Assembly: GCF_013214165.1 (NCBI RefSeq)
Contig: NZ_JABSSM010000030.1
Coordinates: 1-58,410, forward strand
DNA from: Shewanella sp.
Lineage (GTDB): Bacteria > Pseudomonadota > Gammaproteobacteria > Enterobacterales > Shewanellaceae
Direction of reading: 5' to 3'
Length of the DNA stretch: 58,410 nt
Part shown: positions 6,678-15,771 of the stretch, in pieces
Layout: the number at the start of each line of letters is the position of its first letter
Position numbering within the stretch: the stretch's first letter is position 1
Made by a program: the position numbers and the translations under genes
The notes under the pieces: model-generated
Told to the model about the DNA's origin: nothing
Database searches by the model: none
What the model saw: only the letters and a program-made list of their open reading frames with translations

Positions 6678-8282
6678 TTAGATTATTTCGGCAATGCAAA
6701 CACCAAATGGTTGAAGCTTAATGGCATGAACTCCTTGCGCGCCAAAACTTGCAAGTATCTTGTATGGCTTATCCACATAGACAGTTTGGCTTTCTGTATT
6801 GAAGTTAATAAACACCACAACATTGGTTTGCTGGTATTGACGTTTAAGGGTCAATAATTGATTGTTCAAGGTTAGGCTTTGATAACTCCCTCGCGATAAT
6901 GCTGGAGTTGAGCGTCGTAAATTCAGCAGTTCACGATACCAATACCACAAGCTTGAAGAAGTGAGTTGTTGTTCACAGACACTAGGCATTGTTTGTTGAC
7001 ATTTATCGCCAATCCACGGTTTAGTATCACTGAAGCCGGAATAAATACTGTTATCCCATTGCATGTACAATCGTGATTTATCGCGTGATTCATCTAGGGC
7101 TTTTTTGAATGCCTCGGCGTCAGAAAGTCTTTGTTGTTTAGCCAGTTCATAATGCGTTAATGCCTTAACATCACATATTTGCTCAATGTCAGCAGGCATA
7201 AAATCAGGCATGCCAATTTCTTCACCAAAGTACAAAAAGCTCACACCTTTAGCTGTTAACAGTAATGCAGCGAGTGCCTTTGCATGATCGACATTGTTTT
7301 GGCATAAACGGCTCATTGAGCGCGGCATATCATGGCTATTGAAAAATAGTGTCGGTAGCCCTTTATGTAGGTCTTCCATTTTGACCAACTGCTCATAAAT
7401 ATATTCAATATTAAATTCGGCCACTGAGCCCAAATTAAAATTAAAAACCACATCTAATAATTGTCGCCCTTGATATGGGACTAATTTTTCAAGCTTGTCA
7501 TGCCCCACTTCTCCCACGAGGAAAGGCACCTTATTTAGCCCTTTGGCATAATCTTTTACTGAGGTTACCACTAATTGAATATTTTCTAGAATACTCGGCT
7601 GATCAATATCATAAAGATGTTGTTGCTCACCCTTATCATCAACAGGGTTATTTTGACCGATACCATCACAAGTTAGAAAATTAATCACATCAAAACGGAA
7701 ACCATCTACTCCGCGGTCTAACCAAAACTGCAGCACCTTAATGAGTTCTTCTTTAACGGCTGGGTTTTGCCAATTTAAGTCGACCTGCTCAGGCGCAAAT
7801 TTATGATAATAATATTGTTGACCATTAGGCTCTTTAGTCCATGCGCTGCCACCAAAAAATGACTCCCAATTATTAGGTTTATCTTGAAAAATAAAATAAT
7901 CACGATAAGGACTATTAGGATCAATAATCGCGGACTGAAACCACTCATGTTTTGACGAAACATGATTAAGCACAACATCAATAATCACTTTGATGTCACG
8001 TTGATGTGCCTCATGAATGAAGTGGTCAAAATCAGCTAACGACCCAAAGTCAGGATCCACATCCACATAATTCGCTACATCATAGCCATTATCGACTTTT
8101 GGTGATGGGTAAAATGGGGTGATCCACAGCCCATTAATGCCTAAGCTTTTCAGATAGTCCAACCGTTGAGTTAGCCCTTTAAAATCGCCAATCCCATCGC
8201 CATTTCCATCTTGAAAGCTGGAAATATACACTTCATAAAATATGGTGTCTTGCCACCAACCTGTTGTATTTATTGACTTCAT
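6678..8282 (-). CDS. GH13 alpha-glucosidase, oligo-1,6-glucosidase-like
   Basis: A 534-residue cytoplasmic TIM-barrel alpha-glucosidase. The N-terminal calcium-site motif DGNGDGIGD is at 25-33. The conserved regions are DVVLNH (102-107), GFRFDVINF (194-202; nucleophile Asp198), LVGEVGHD (255-262; acid/base Glu258) and FNSHDMPR (314-321; His317-Asp318). Val directly after the nucleophile is the residue linked with alpha-1,6 preference in characterised relatives; alpha-1,4 enzymes tend to have Ala or Thr. It starts a few bases after the permease gene in the same operon. An alpha-glucosidase in a beta-mannoside operon suggests that the imported glycan also carries alpha-glucose. Exact substrate unknown. 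Confidence 0.88.
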   Translation of the reverse strand: MKSINTTGWWQDTIFYEVYISSFQDGNGDGIGDFKGLTQRLDYLKSLGINGLWITPFYPSPKVDNGYDVANYVDVDPDFGSLADFDHFIHEAHQRDIKVIIDVVLNHVSSKHEWFQSAIIDPNSPYRDYFIFQDKPNNWESFFGGSAWTKEPNGQQYYYHKFAPEQVDLNWQNPAVKEELIKVLQFWLDRGVDGFRFDVINFLTCDGIGQNNPVDDKGEQQHLYDIDQPSILENIQLVVTSVKDYAKGLNKVPFLVGEVGHDKLEKLVPYQGRQLLDVVFNFNLGSVAEFNIEYIYEQLVKMEDLHKGLPTLFFNSHDMPRSMSRLCQNNVDHAKALAALLLTAKGVSFLYFGEEIGMPDFMPADIEQICDVKALTHYELAKQQRLSDAEAFKKALDESRDKSRLYMQWDNSIYSGFSDTKPWIGDKCQQTMPSVCEQQLTSSSLWYWYRELLNLRRSTPALSRGSYQSLTLNNQLLTLKRQYQQTNVVVFINFNTESQTVYVDKPYKILASFGAQGVHAIKLQPFGVCIAEII

Positions 8283-8291
8283 TTATTAATA

Positions 8292-9125
8292 CTACTTAAG
8301 TGACAAAGACATTCCCTGCAGGAAGTATTTTCTAAATACGATAAACAGGACAAGTAAAGGTAAAGTCTGTAAAACTGCGCCGGCCATAACAGGGCCTACA
8401 TAAAGACCATATTGTTTACTAAAAGTGGCCAGTAACACGGATAGCGGCATCTTATCGACATCGGATATTACAATAAGAGGCCACATGAAATTGTCCCATG
8501 CCCCAGTGAAAGTAAATAACGCCACAATTGCAACAATTGACTTATTCAAAGGTATCATTAACTTAAAGATAATCTGGTGGATATTGGCACTATCCAACTT
8601 AGCGGCATCGATATAATCGTTCGGCGTACCCTTAAAGACTTGACTCATCATGTATACACCCCAGCCAGACATTAACGTCGGAACAATCAGCGCGGCATAA
8701 CTATCAATAAGTCCAAACTGTTTAATTAATACAAACAGCGGAATGGTAAGCATCATGCCAGGCAACACCATTTGGAAAATCAAGAAACCTTCAAGTTGTT
8801 TGCGTCCTTTAAAATCAATCTTAGCCATGGCGTAAGCCACATAAGCAGAAGTCAGCAGAACTGAGCAAGTTACCGTCACCGCCACAAAAAATGAATTAAA
8901 TAAGGCGCGCATAAACGGGCGATTTAACTTCTCAGCCGTATCAAACAAGAACACAAAGTTATCTAAACTAAAGCTGCCTTCAAACAGCCCAGTGTTATAA
9001 ATTTCTTCTGTCGACTTCAGTGATGAGGTAATCATCCATAGATAGGGGTATAACCATGTGATGGCCAACGCATACATAGCCAGAGTGATACACCAGGCGC
9101 CGATACTTTTTTTCTTAAAGGCCAT
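8292..9125 (-). CDS. ABC sugar importer permease, MalG type
   Basis: A 277-residue inner-membrane permease with six hydrophobic segments. The EAA loop that docks the ATPase appears as DYIDAAKLDSANIHQIIFKLMIP. Typical MalG-family start (TWLYPYLWMITSSLK) and end (FRKYFLQGMSLSLK). Its ATG directly follows the stop of the MalF-type gene (TAGATG), so the two are translationally coupled and should form the heterodimeric channel. The ATPase is encoded separately at 13970-15079. Imports the oligosaccharide degraded by the downstream enzymes. Confidence 0.93.
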   Translation of the reverse strand: MAFKKKSIGAWCITLAMYALAITWLYPYLWMITSSLKSTEEIYNTGLFEGSFSLDNFVFLFDTAEKLNRPFMRALFNSFFVAVTVTCSVLLTSAYVAYAMAKIDFKGRKQLEGFLIFQMVLPGMMLTIPLFVLIKQFGLIDSYAALIVPTLMSGWGVYMMSQVFKGTPNDYIDAAKLDSANIHQIIFKLMIPLNKSIVAIVALFTFTGAWDNFMWPLIVISDVDKMPLSVLLATFSKQYGLYVGPVMAGAVLQTLPLLVLFIVFRKYFLQGMSLSLK

Positions 9126-10016
9126 CTAAACGATCTCCACATTTTTTTCGAAGATTTTTCTCACCAATTTGATAAGTAAATAACTTGCGGTAGCAATAAT
9201 AATCGCCATTAAGGCGGCACGACTTGGCTCTAACCGTTTAAATGCAGTTTCATACATCACAATTTGTGGCATGTTGGTGCTATCAAGCGGCCCACCGCCA
9301 GTCATCATGAATGGCTCGGTAAAAATACCAAAGCCGACTGTGATTGCAAAAACTAGCACCATAATGATTTGCGCATTTAGCATTGGCAGGGTGATCTTAA
9401 ATAATCGTTTAAAGCCAGATGCATTATCTAAAGTGGCGGCATCATAGATTTCTTTCGGAATAGCAAGTAAGCCCGAATATAAAATCAAACCGTAGTAGCC
9501 CACAAATTTCCATGTCACTACTAAAGTGATGGCTAACATTGCAAAGGTCGGGCTTGTTAACCATGGAATTTTGAAACCAAAATATTCAAACAAAAAGCTA
9601 TTCAGTGGTCCGGTTGAACTATAAATCTTAGTAAAGACCAGTGAGTAGGCGACCCCTGAAGAAATATTGGCCAGTAAAAAACACAGCGCGATAAAGGCTT
9701 TTCCCCGACCAATAAATTGCAAACCAAACGCAAAAGCTAATGAGCAAGTTAAGACAATAGGGATATACAAGAGCAAAAACCTTGCGACATTCCACATTGA
9801 ATTCCAAAACTCAGGGTCCTGTAAAATAAAAAATAAATTATCTAAACCAGCATAACTGGGCGTACCAAAAAAGCGCCAATCACTTAATGATAAAATCGCT
9901 AACCATAAAAATGGATATGCCCAGAAAACCAAATTGTATAACAAAAAACCGATGGCAATGGCTGCACCAACCTGTGCCTCTGTCACCCTATCAAATAATT
10001 TCATTATTTTAACCAT
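9126..10016 (-). CDS. ABC sugar importer permease, MalF type
   Basis: About 296 residues and six membrane segments. The EAA loop reads EIYDAATLDNASGFKRLFKITLPML. Typical MalF-group signature FAITVGFGIFTEPFMMTGGGP in the fifth segment region. Two starts are possible: ATG at 10016 or ATG at 10004. The second overlaps the stop of the binding-protein gene as TAATG and suggests translational coupling. Pairs with the MalG-type permease encoded next. Neither the large MalF periplasmic loop nor extra domains are present, as in most sugar transporters of this class. Confidence 0.93.
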   Translation of the reverse strand: MVKIMKLFDRVTEAQVGAAIAIGFLLYNLVFWAYPFLWLAILSLSDWRFFGTPSYAGLDNLFFILQDPEFWNSMWNVARFLLLYIPIVLTCSLAFAFGLQFIGRGKAFIALCFLLANISSGVAYSLVFTKIYSSTGPLNSFLFEYFGFKIPWLTSPTFAMLAITLVVTWKFVGYYGLILYSGLLAIPKEIYDAATLDNASGFKRLFKITLPMLNAQIIMVLVFAITVGFGIFTEPFMMTGGGPLDSTNMPQIVMYETAFKRLEPSRAALMAIIIATASYLLIKLVRKIFEKNVEIV

Positions 10017-11284
10017 TTCAATAATTTATCCGTTCTGGCTTGTGCGTCATCAAGCGCTTTTTGCGTGTTTTTTAACTGATGCTGTATTGGTTCCATCATT
10101 TCAACACTCATAATTTTTTGAACATCAATGGTGTGTTCAATAAATGCAGGCGGGACCGCGACATCCACATAAGTGGCATACTCTCTGGCTAATGGATTGT
10201 GCAGGTAAAAATCTACAAAAATAGGATTATCAAGTAAATCACCTCTTGCAGGAGGAAGGCCTGTGAGTTCTAACCAAAGCACGTTTAAAGTATCATCACT
10301 TAATACCCAGCGAACAAAGTCAAAGGCTTCTTCCTTTACTTGGCTAGAATTGAAAATTACTAAGCCCTTAGAATCAGAAAACGTATAATGTTTTTGATCA
10401 CTTTTGCGGGCGCGAATCATAGGGCCAATGGCAATGTTTTTAAGCGTTTCTGGGTACATACGACTAAAGTAAGCAATATCCCAAGGGCCTCTTACTGCAC
10501 CGACTGCTGTACCTATGACCAATGGATCTTCACTATCAAAGTCGGTGGACGTCCATTTGTTTTTAAACATGGTGTTAATAAAATCCAACACCTCTTTGCC
10601 CGCTGCGTTGTTATAGGTAACACGATTGTCCTCAATATAAGGCTGACCATTACTAGTCGCATAATAATAAGAAATAAAATCGAACCAGCGGTCAGCCCAA
10701 TCATTACCAGCGATAATTTGCATGCCAAAACGGTCATTTTTATTGCCATAACGCTTTGACACTTCGTAAATATCATCAAAGGTTTCAGGTAATTTATCGA
10801 TACCTAAGTCGGCTAAAATATCCTTTCGCCACCAAACCAAAGTCGGGTTTGAATATAAGGGAAGCACATAATATTTATCATCTTGTCGCCAACCTTGCAT
10901 AACCCTGTCCATCTTGCGATGTTCAATTAGTTCCTCAAAACCCGTTAACGATGATAGGTCTGTTAATTGATCTAAGTTCACTAGTTGGGCGGCAAAACCT
11001 GAAAATATGTTGGTTGAGATATCTGGTGCATTCTCAGACACCAATGCTGTTAGCACTGCTTGCTCTGAGCTTCCTGTTGCAGGAATCGTAGTAAATTCAA
11101 CTTGAAGACCCTTCCCAGACTGATTCCACTTATCAACAGCAGCCTTCCAAAACATCTCTTGTGTTTCATTCGGTGCAACCCACATTTTAATTTTTTGTGG
11201 CTCATCACCGGAGTCCACTTTTGAACAGGCATTCAAACTCAAAAAACTGAATACCAAAGCTAGCTTTATCATCAGCTTGAGCAT
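10004..11284 (-). CDS. sugar ABC transporter substrate-binding lipoprotein
   Basis: A 426-residue family 1 solute-binding protein. The N-terminus is a lipoprotein signal ending in LSLNAC, with the lipid-bearing Cys near residue 20, so it is tethered to a membrane in the periplasm. Typical blocks are KIKMWVAPNETQ, the hinge-proximal YVLPLYSNPTLVWWRKDIL, AVGAVRGPWDIAYF and FVRWVLSDD. GGAG precedes the ATG at good distance. It sits between the periplasmic (alpha/alpha)6-like protein and the permeases in the operon. It should capture the oligosaccharide that the TonB-dependent receptor brings across the outer membrane. Lipid-anchored binding proteins are less common in Gram-negatives but well known. 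Confidence 0.93.
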   Translation of the reverse strand: MLKLMIKLALVFSFLSLNACSKVDSGDEPQKIKMWVAPNETQEMFWKAAVDKWNQSGKGLQVEFTTIPATGSSEQAVLTALVSENAPDISTNIFSGFAAQLVNLDQLTDLSSLTGFEELIEHRKMDRVMQGWRQDDKYYVLPLYSNPTLVWWRKDILADLGIDKLPETFDDIYEVSKRYGNKNDRFGMQIIAGNDWADRWFDFISYYYATSNGQPYIEDNRVTYNNAAGKEVLDFINTMFKNKWTSTDFDSEDPLVIGTAVGAVRGPWDIAYFSRMYPETLKNIAIGPMIRARKSDQKHYTFSDSKGLVIFNSSQVKEEAFDFVRWVLSDDTLNVLWLELTGLPPARGDLLDNPIFVDFYLHNPLAREYATYVDVAVPPAFIEHTIDVQKIMSVEMMEPIQHQLKNTQKALDDAQARTDKLLKWLK

Positions 11285-11285
11285 C

Positions 11286-12593
11286 TTATTTCTCCTGCAA
11301 TTGTTTGTTTTTTATCAGCACCATGAGACCTTCAATGGTCGACTCCGCACCTGAGTTTTGATTGACTTTATCTACTGAAATCAGTGCATCATAAAAACGA
11401 CCATTTTCAGGGTGATACATGGCCACTTTAGTGTCGTTGTCGCCAAAAAACCATCCGGTTAATTTATGAGCAAGCCGTAAGTATTTCTTATCTTGAGTGA
11501 TCTCATAAGCTTTAGCTGTAGCATAAACCATTGGGCGAATGCCGTAGGCAATTTGAGGAAAAGCATTTTTTGCCGATTGATGATATTCGCCTTGCACTTT
11601 TTCAATCCAAATCCCCTCAGCAAAACCAGACGATAATAAATGAGGATAAAAGTGATTAATTTCTATTAACGCGCTGTCGATATACTCCTGTTTGTTCAAG
11701 GCTTGCCCCGCCAGTAATAATGCATAGGCTTGATTGTTACCCCATGAATGCCATTGATTTTTCCAACTTAAAAACATTCCATAAGGGTAATTGTCAGCAT
11801 CCCCTTTTTGCATCGCCATCAAACCTCTTGCTTGGGCGTGGAGTATCGCAAGAACCTCTTCATCATGATTGGCTTGATATAATGGCAGTAAGGAAATAAT
11901 CGCTAACGCCGCCTGATCTGCAGCATAATCATTAGGTAACCAATTGGGAACTAGCACCCCTTCAAACACATTAAAGGCTTCTTTCTTGGGGGCTAAATCC
12001 ACTTTAATATTATCAACTGCATTGTTAATCGCTTGATTGACACGCGCCACCAGTGCCCTATTACCCTCTAAGTAAGGAAGCGCAGAGCTCAAGCCCCATA
12101 TAGCACGAAATGTCCACCAATTCATTTCAGCCACTGTGGTGCGATATTCGGTATTAATTGAGTGGTCATGCCAAATAAAGTTATTGAAGTAACCATTTTC
12201 ATTTTGCATATACAACACGAACTCAGTCATTTTCTTTATTTGTTCGATATGCTGCTCAGAAGAGGTATCACTTTCAGGTAATCTCAAATATTCCGTTAAC
12301 ATCACCATAGCTCTAGCCACGTCATCGACACAGGTATAGCCCTCTGCAGGCTCGATAGCAAAGCGATAATCAGGTGCTTCACTGTAGATATGAACAATCC
12401 CTAAGGTCTTAACCTCAAGTGGACTTTGTTGAACCTGAATTTCGGTATAGAGATGATTGAAATGAGAAAGGTTGATACTAGGTAATACCAAAGGCACTTG
12501 AGCGAGCTCGGTTAACGAGGCAGCCGCATAACTACTTATTGGCATCAATGAGGATAATAAGAAAAAGATACTGCTGGCTTTATTTTTAATCAT
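11286..12593 (-). CDS. exported (alpha/alpha)6-barrel-like protein, probable glycan-active enzyme
   Basis: A 435-residue protein with a Sec signal peptide (about residues 1-24, ending SYAAA), so periplasmic or secreted. Alternating helical hairpins rich in Trp and Tyr, and the motifs EGYTCVDDVARAMVML (near residue 84), WTFRAIWGLS and WHSWGNNQAYALLLAG, suggest an (alpha/alpha)6 toroid like those of many glycosidases and lyases. The VDDxARA motif also occurs in C-terminal domains of some glycosyltransferase-like proteins. I cannot assign it to a named CAZy family. It is the first gene of the operon, its stop touches the binding-protein start, and the LacI-type operator lies upstream. Inferred role: trimming or debranching of the glycan before import. 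Confidence 0.7.
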   Translation of the reverse strand: MIKNKASSIFFLLSSLMPISSYAAASLTELAQVPLVLPSINLSHFNHLYTEIQVQQSPLEVKTLGIVHIYSEAPDYRFAIEPAEGYTCVDDVARAMVMLTEYLRLPESDTSSEQHIEQIKKMTEFVLYMQNENGYFNNFIWHDHSINTEYRTTVAEMNWWTFRAIWGLSSALPYLEGNRALVARVNQAINNAVDNIKVDLAPKKEAFNVFEGVLVPNWLPNDYAADQAALAIISLLPLYQANHDEEVLAILHAQARGLMAMQKGDADNYPYGMFLSWKNQWHSWGNNQAYALLLAGQALNKQEYIDSALIEINHFYPHLLSSGFAEGIWIEKVQGEYHQSAKNAFPQIAYGIRPMVYATAKAYEITQDKKYLRLAHKLTGWFFGDNDTKVAMYHPENGRFYDALISVDKVNQNSGAESTIEGLMVLIKNKQLQEK

Positions 12594-12896
12594 TTTTATC
12601 GACCTCTGTCTGTATGAGCAATCTTCACACTCGGGAGCGCATGATTACTTTAATGGACACCAACTCTTCAATGGTTGATTTCAACTTAGTTTAACGTTAA
12701 AGTTCATCAAAGATCAAGAAAATATATATAATGCTAAAGCATCGCTGTTATTAGGTTTGCAGACATACTTCATTGCGATCCGATGTTAATTCAGTCGCTT
12801 GAATCAACTTAAGCTTCACTTTACATACGGATTAGCCATCAGCATACTTAGCTATAAACCACATTGGCTGCCGAACAAGAGCACGAAGGAAAAAAC
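12594..12896. promoter_or_regulatory. divergent control region with LacI-type operator
   Basis: A 303-base gap between the leftward operon and the rightward regulator gene. It contains the palindrome TTTAACGTTAAA (12690-12701), the same core found twice at 21.24-21.29 kb. This is a strong candidate operator for the neighbouring LacI-family protein, able to control both the operon and its own gene. GAGGT lies shortly before the operon start and GAAGGA before the regulator start. Confidence 0.75.
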
Positions 12897-13952
12897 ATGA
12901 AGAAAAGGGAAACTCTTAAATCTATCGCAGCCACATTAGGCGTGACGCATACGACTGTATCTAATGCTTTTAATCGCCCAGAGAAAATGTCTAAAGAAGT
13001 CAGGAAAAAAATATTAGATTATGCAAAATCAATAAAATACTACGGCCCAAATCAAGCAGCTAAATCACTAAGAACGGGAAAAAGTGGCTCGATTGGTGTC
13101 ATTTTTAACGACCAACTCAGTTATGCTTTTACGGATCCCTATGACATTTCGTTTTTACATGGGGTATCAACAGTCTGTGAGAAAGAAGGCTTAAACATAG
13201 TACTTATTCCACTCAAAACTAAAGATCACGGCATTAGCGATCCGCTAAGCGCTATGGTTGATGGTTACATTCTCAACGCACCCTATAAAAATAACATCGT
13301 CACCCAAGCGGCGTTAAACAAGGGCGTACCTATTGTAGTAGTGGATTTCGATGCACCAGAACACATCAATATCAATACCAACGATCTTGAAATGATGGGG
13401 GAAGTCACCAGTCATTTGGTTGAACTTGGACACAAAAATATTGGCATTATCACCTTTGGTATGCACGAAAATAAGCATAATTATTATACCCTTGAAGGTG
13501 AAATTGATACGGATAACTTTGTTGTTAAAAACAGGTTGTTAGGCTGCCAGAATAGTTTTATCGAACACAATGTCGATTTAAAAAATATTCATATTCAAGA
13601 AACCCAAAATAACGAAGAAAGCGGTGCTGAAGCTGCTGAAAAATTAAAACAGCGTTTTCCAGAAATTACCGCATTTATATGCTTTTCAGATCGTTTGGCC
13701 TATGGTTTGATGCAGTTTTGTCATCAACAAGGTTTAGCAATTCCTGCTGACATTTCTATTACCGGATTTGATGATATTAATCAACCACAGTTTGCTCAGC
13801 ACTTTCCAGAATTGACCACAGTTAAGCAAGATCCACTTTTAAAAGGGCAACTAGCAACCAAAGCTCTCATTGATGATTCAATTGAACCCGGTAGTTATAT
13901 CTATATTCAATCTGAATTTATCATCAAACAAAGTACTTCCAAAGCCCCATAA
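12897..13952 (+). CDS. LacI-family transcriptional regulator
   Basis: A 351-residue repressor from the ATG at 12897, which has GAAGGA 8 bases upstream; the frame continues upstream to a TTG without such a site. The N-terminal helix-turn-helix is [27 protein letters not shown]. The hinge helix has [24 protein letters not shown] periplasmic-binding-like effector domain follows ([23 protein letters not shown]). It is divergent from the glycan operon and 17 bases upstream of the transporter ATPase gene, so it is the evident local regulator. The effector is unknown, probably a hexose phosphate or the imported sugar. The predicted operator TTAACGTTAA occurs at three sites in the island. Confidence 0.92.
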   Translation: MKKRETLKSIAATLGVTHTTVSNAFNRPEKMSKEVRKKILDYAKSIKYYGPNQAAKSLRTGKSGSIGVIFNDQLSYAFTDPYDISFLHGVSTVCEKEGLNIVLIPLKTKDHGISDPLSAMVDGYILNAPYKNNIVTQAALNKGVPIVVVDFDAPEHININTNDLEMMGEVTSHLVELGHKNIGIITFGMHENKHNYYTLEGEIDTDNFVVKNRLLGCQNSFIEHNVDLKNIHIQETQNNEESGAEAAEKLKQRFPEITAFICFSDRLAYGLMQFCHQQGLAIPADISITGFDDINQPQFAQHFPELTTVKQDPLLKGQLATKALIDDSIEPGSYIYIQSEFIIKQSTSKAP

Positions 13953-13969
13953 CTAGGAAAACAATTATA

Positions 13970-15079
13970 ATGGCCGATCTTAAACTTCAATCATTAGTTA
14001 AACGATATGACGATGTTGAAACTATTCATAAAGTTAGCGCTGACATAAACTCGGGAGAATTTATTGTATTGATTGGCCCTTCGGGTTGCGGAAAATCCAC
14101 ACTACTGCGCATGATTGCCGGACTAGAAGAAGTCACATCGGGTGATATTTATATTGAAGGGGAAAATGTCACCAATGTGGTCGCCGCAAAGCGTGGCATT
14201 GCCATGGTATTTCAATCATATGCTTTATACCCACATATGAATGTCAGAGAAAACTTAAGCTTTGGATTAAAAAATCTTAAGCATGAACAGAGTTACATCG
14301 ATGAAAAAATCCAATATGCGGTCGAAACACTTCAGCTTTCTCAATACCTTGACAGAATGCCGAGCCAATTATCAGGCGGACAGCGCCAACGTATTGCAAT
14401 CGGCCGTGCGATAGTTCGCGATCCAAAAATCTTCTTATTTGATGAGCCGCTATCAAACCTTGATACGGAACTAAGAGTCCAAATGCGCCATGAGATTATC
14501 AAGCTACATAAAAAGCTTGGTAATACAATGATTTATGTTACCCACGATCAAGTTGAAGCCATGACCATGGCTGATCGTATTATCGTGCTTGATAACGGCA
14601 ATATCGCACAAATAGGTGCCCCTTTAGAGCTTTACAATAACCCTCAAAGCTTATTTACTGCCAGCTTTATCGGTAGCCCCAAAATTAACTTACTAAAGGG
14701 TGTGGTTAAAAGTAATACCGATGGTCAAATACAGGTCGACCTTGAAAACAAACAAACTATCAGTATTCACAAGCAGGTTAACTCCCTCAGTGCTGGAGAT
14801 ACTATTACCCTTGGCATTAGACCTGAGCACATTAACAATCAGTCTGTGACTAACTCCATCACATTTAATTTCACATTGGATGAAATAGAATGCCTGGGTG
14901 ATTCCACACTTATTTATGCACAGTTAGACGGTGGCGCAGACGCTGAAAGCATCGATGTTAGAATCAAGCTTCAAGGGCAACACTCATATGTTTCTGAAAC
15001 AAAAGCCACATTTCAAGTTTCTTCAGAACATGTATTAATTTTTAATGAAAACGGTCAAAATACGACTTATGATAATTAA
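13970..15079 (+). CDS. sugar ABC transporter ATPase, MalK/UgpC/MsmK type
   Basis: A 369-residue ATP-binding subunit. Walker [10 protein letters not shown] (36-44), Q-loop [11 protein letters not shown], signature [14 protein letters not shown], Walker [13 protein letters not shown] and switch His in THDQVEAMT are all intact. A C-terminal OB-fold regulatory domain follows (GIRPEH). It lies 17 bases after the LacI gene in the same direction, apart from the binding protein and permeases, which are in the divergent operon. This split arrangement makes it the matching ATPase for the importer at 8.3-11.3 kb. Confidence 0.95.
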   Translation: MADLKLQSLVKRYDDVETIHKVSADINSGEFIVLIGPSGCGKSTLLRMIAGLEEVTSGDIYIEGENVTNVVAAKRGIAMVFQSYALYPHMNVRENLSFGLKNLKHEQSYIDEKIQYAVETLQLSQYLDRMPSQLSGGQRQRIAIGRAIVRDPKIFLFDEPLSNLDTELRVQMRHEIIKLHKKLGNTMIYVTHDQVEAMTMADRIIVLDNGNIAQIGAPLELYNNPQSLFTASFIGSPKINLLKGVVKSNTDGQIQVDLENKQTISIHKQVNSLSAGDTITLGIRPEHINNQSVTNSITFNFTLDEIECLGDSTLIYAQLDGGADAESIDVRIKLQGQHSYVSETKATFQVSSEHVLIFNENGQNTTYDN

Positions 15080-15199
15080 TCGGCCTTGTTTCCTTAATAG
15101 ATTGAAGCTTTCATCGTTAGCGTGTTCTACCTTCTAGTAAGTATTTAGGAAACATGAAACCGGTAAAAATAACCAATAGGTCACAGTACAACAAGGCGT

Positions 15200-15650
15200 T
15201 AGTTAATCGAGGTTCGCTCACCTTCTGAATTGATATGTTGTGAGCATCATGGGCGTCGAGGTCGAGGGTACATTTACTCCGATGTAGCCACTGAAACGGC
15301 ACAGGTTGTCAAAGGTGTATTCGACTTATCACTGCGAGTACTTGAAGATTTCACTAACTCGGCTTTCCAGCTTATGGGTATACCACTAGATGTATTAGCA
15401 AACGAGCCATCCTATATTACTCAGGATGGCTGCTGATGGCATCTGACACAAAGCGTGCCATAAGTTACTTCATAGCAAAGGTTGCAAAACCCACGATCCT
15501 GCCAAGAAGTAATGCTGGGTATTGTGAGGACGGGCATCCTCGAAATAAGCAGCTGCTCAGCCCGAAACTTAGCCTGCGCAATTATAACGCTCAGTTAGGT
15601 GAAGCTTTAGCGGGTGTAAAACCATTAACAAAGCCATAGAACTAGATATG
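15200..15650 (+). pseudogene. degenerate IS5-family transposase remnant
   Basis: Two frames carry pieces of one IS5-type transposase. The first reads GRRGRGYIYSDVATETAQVV and KGVFDLSLRVLEDFTNSAF, equal to the family's N-terminal block. The second reads LPRSNAGYCEDGHPRN and then KQLLSPKLSLRNYNAQLGEA, the C-terminal block. A frameshift or stop separates them, and most of the DDE core between the blocks is deleted. I did not identify terminal inverted repeats. The whole gap 15080-15771 between the ATPase and hexokinase genes holds nothing else recognisable. This is evidence of past mobile-element traffic inside the island. Confidence 0.75.
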
Positions 15651-15771
15651 CCAATTAGGAAATAAGATGCTTAGTTAACTCAAGCTGGAGTAATACTTTG
15701 GGGGCATTGCGTCTCTACTAGTGCCTATTTTCTTAACAACGCCTTATGAACCCATACTCGATGAATGAAAC

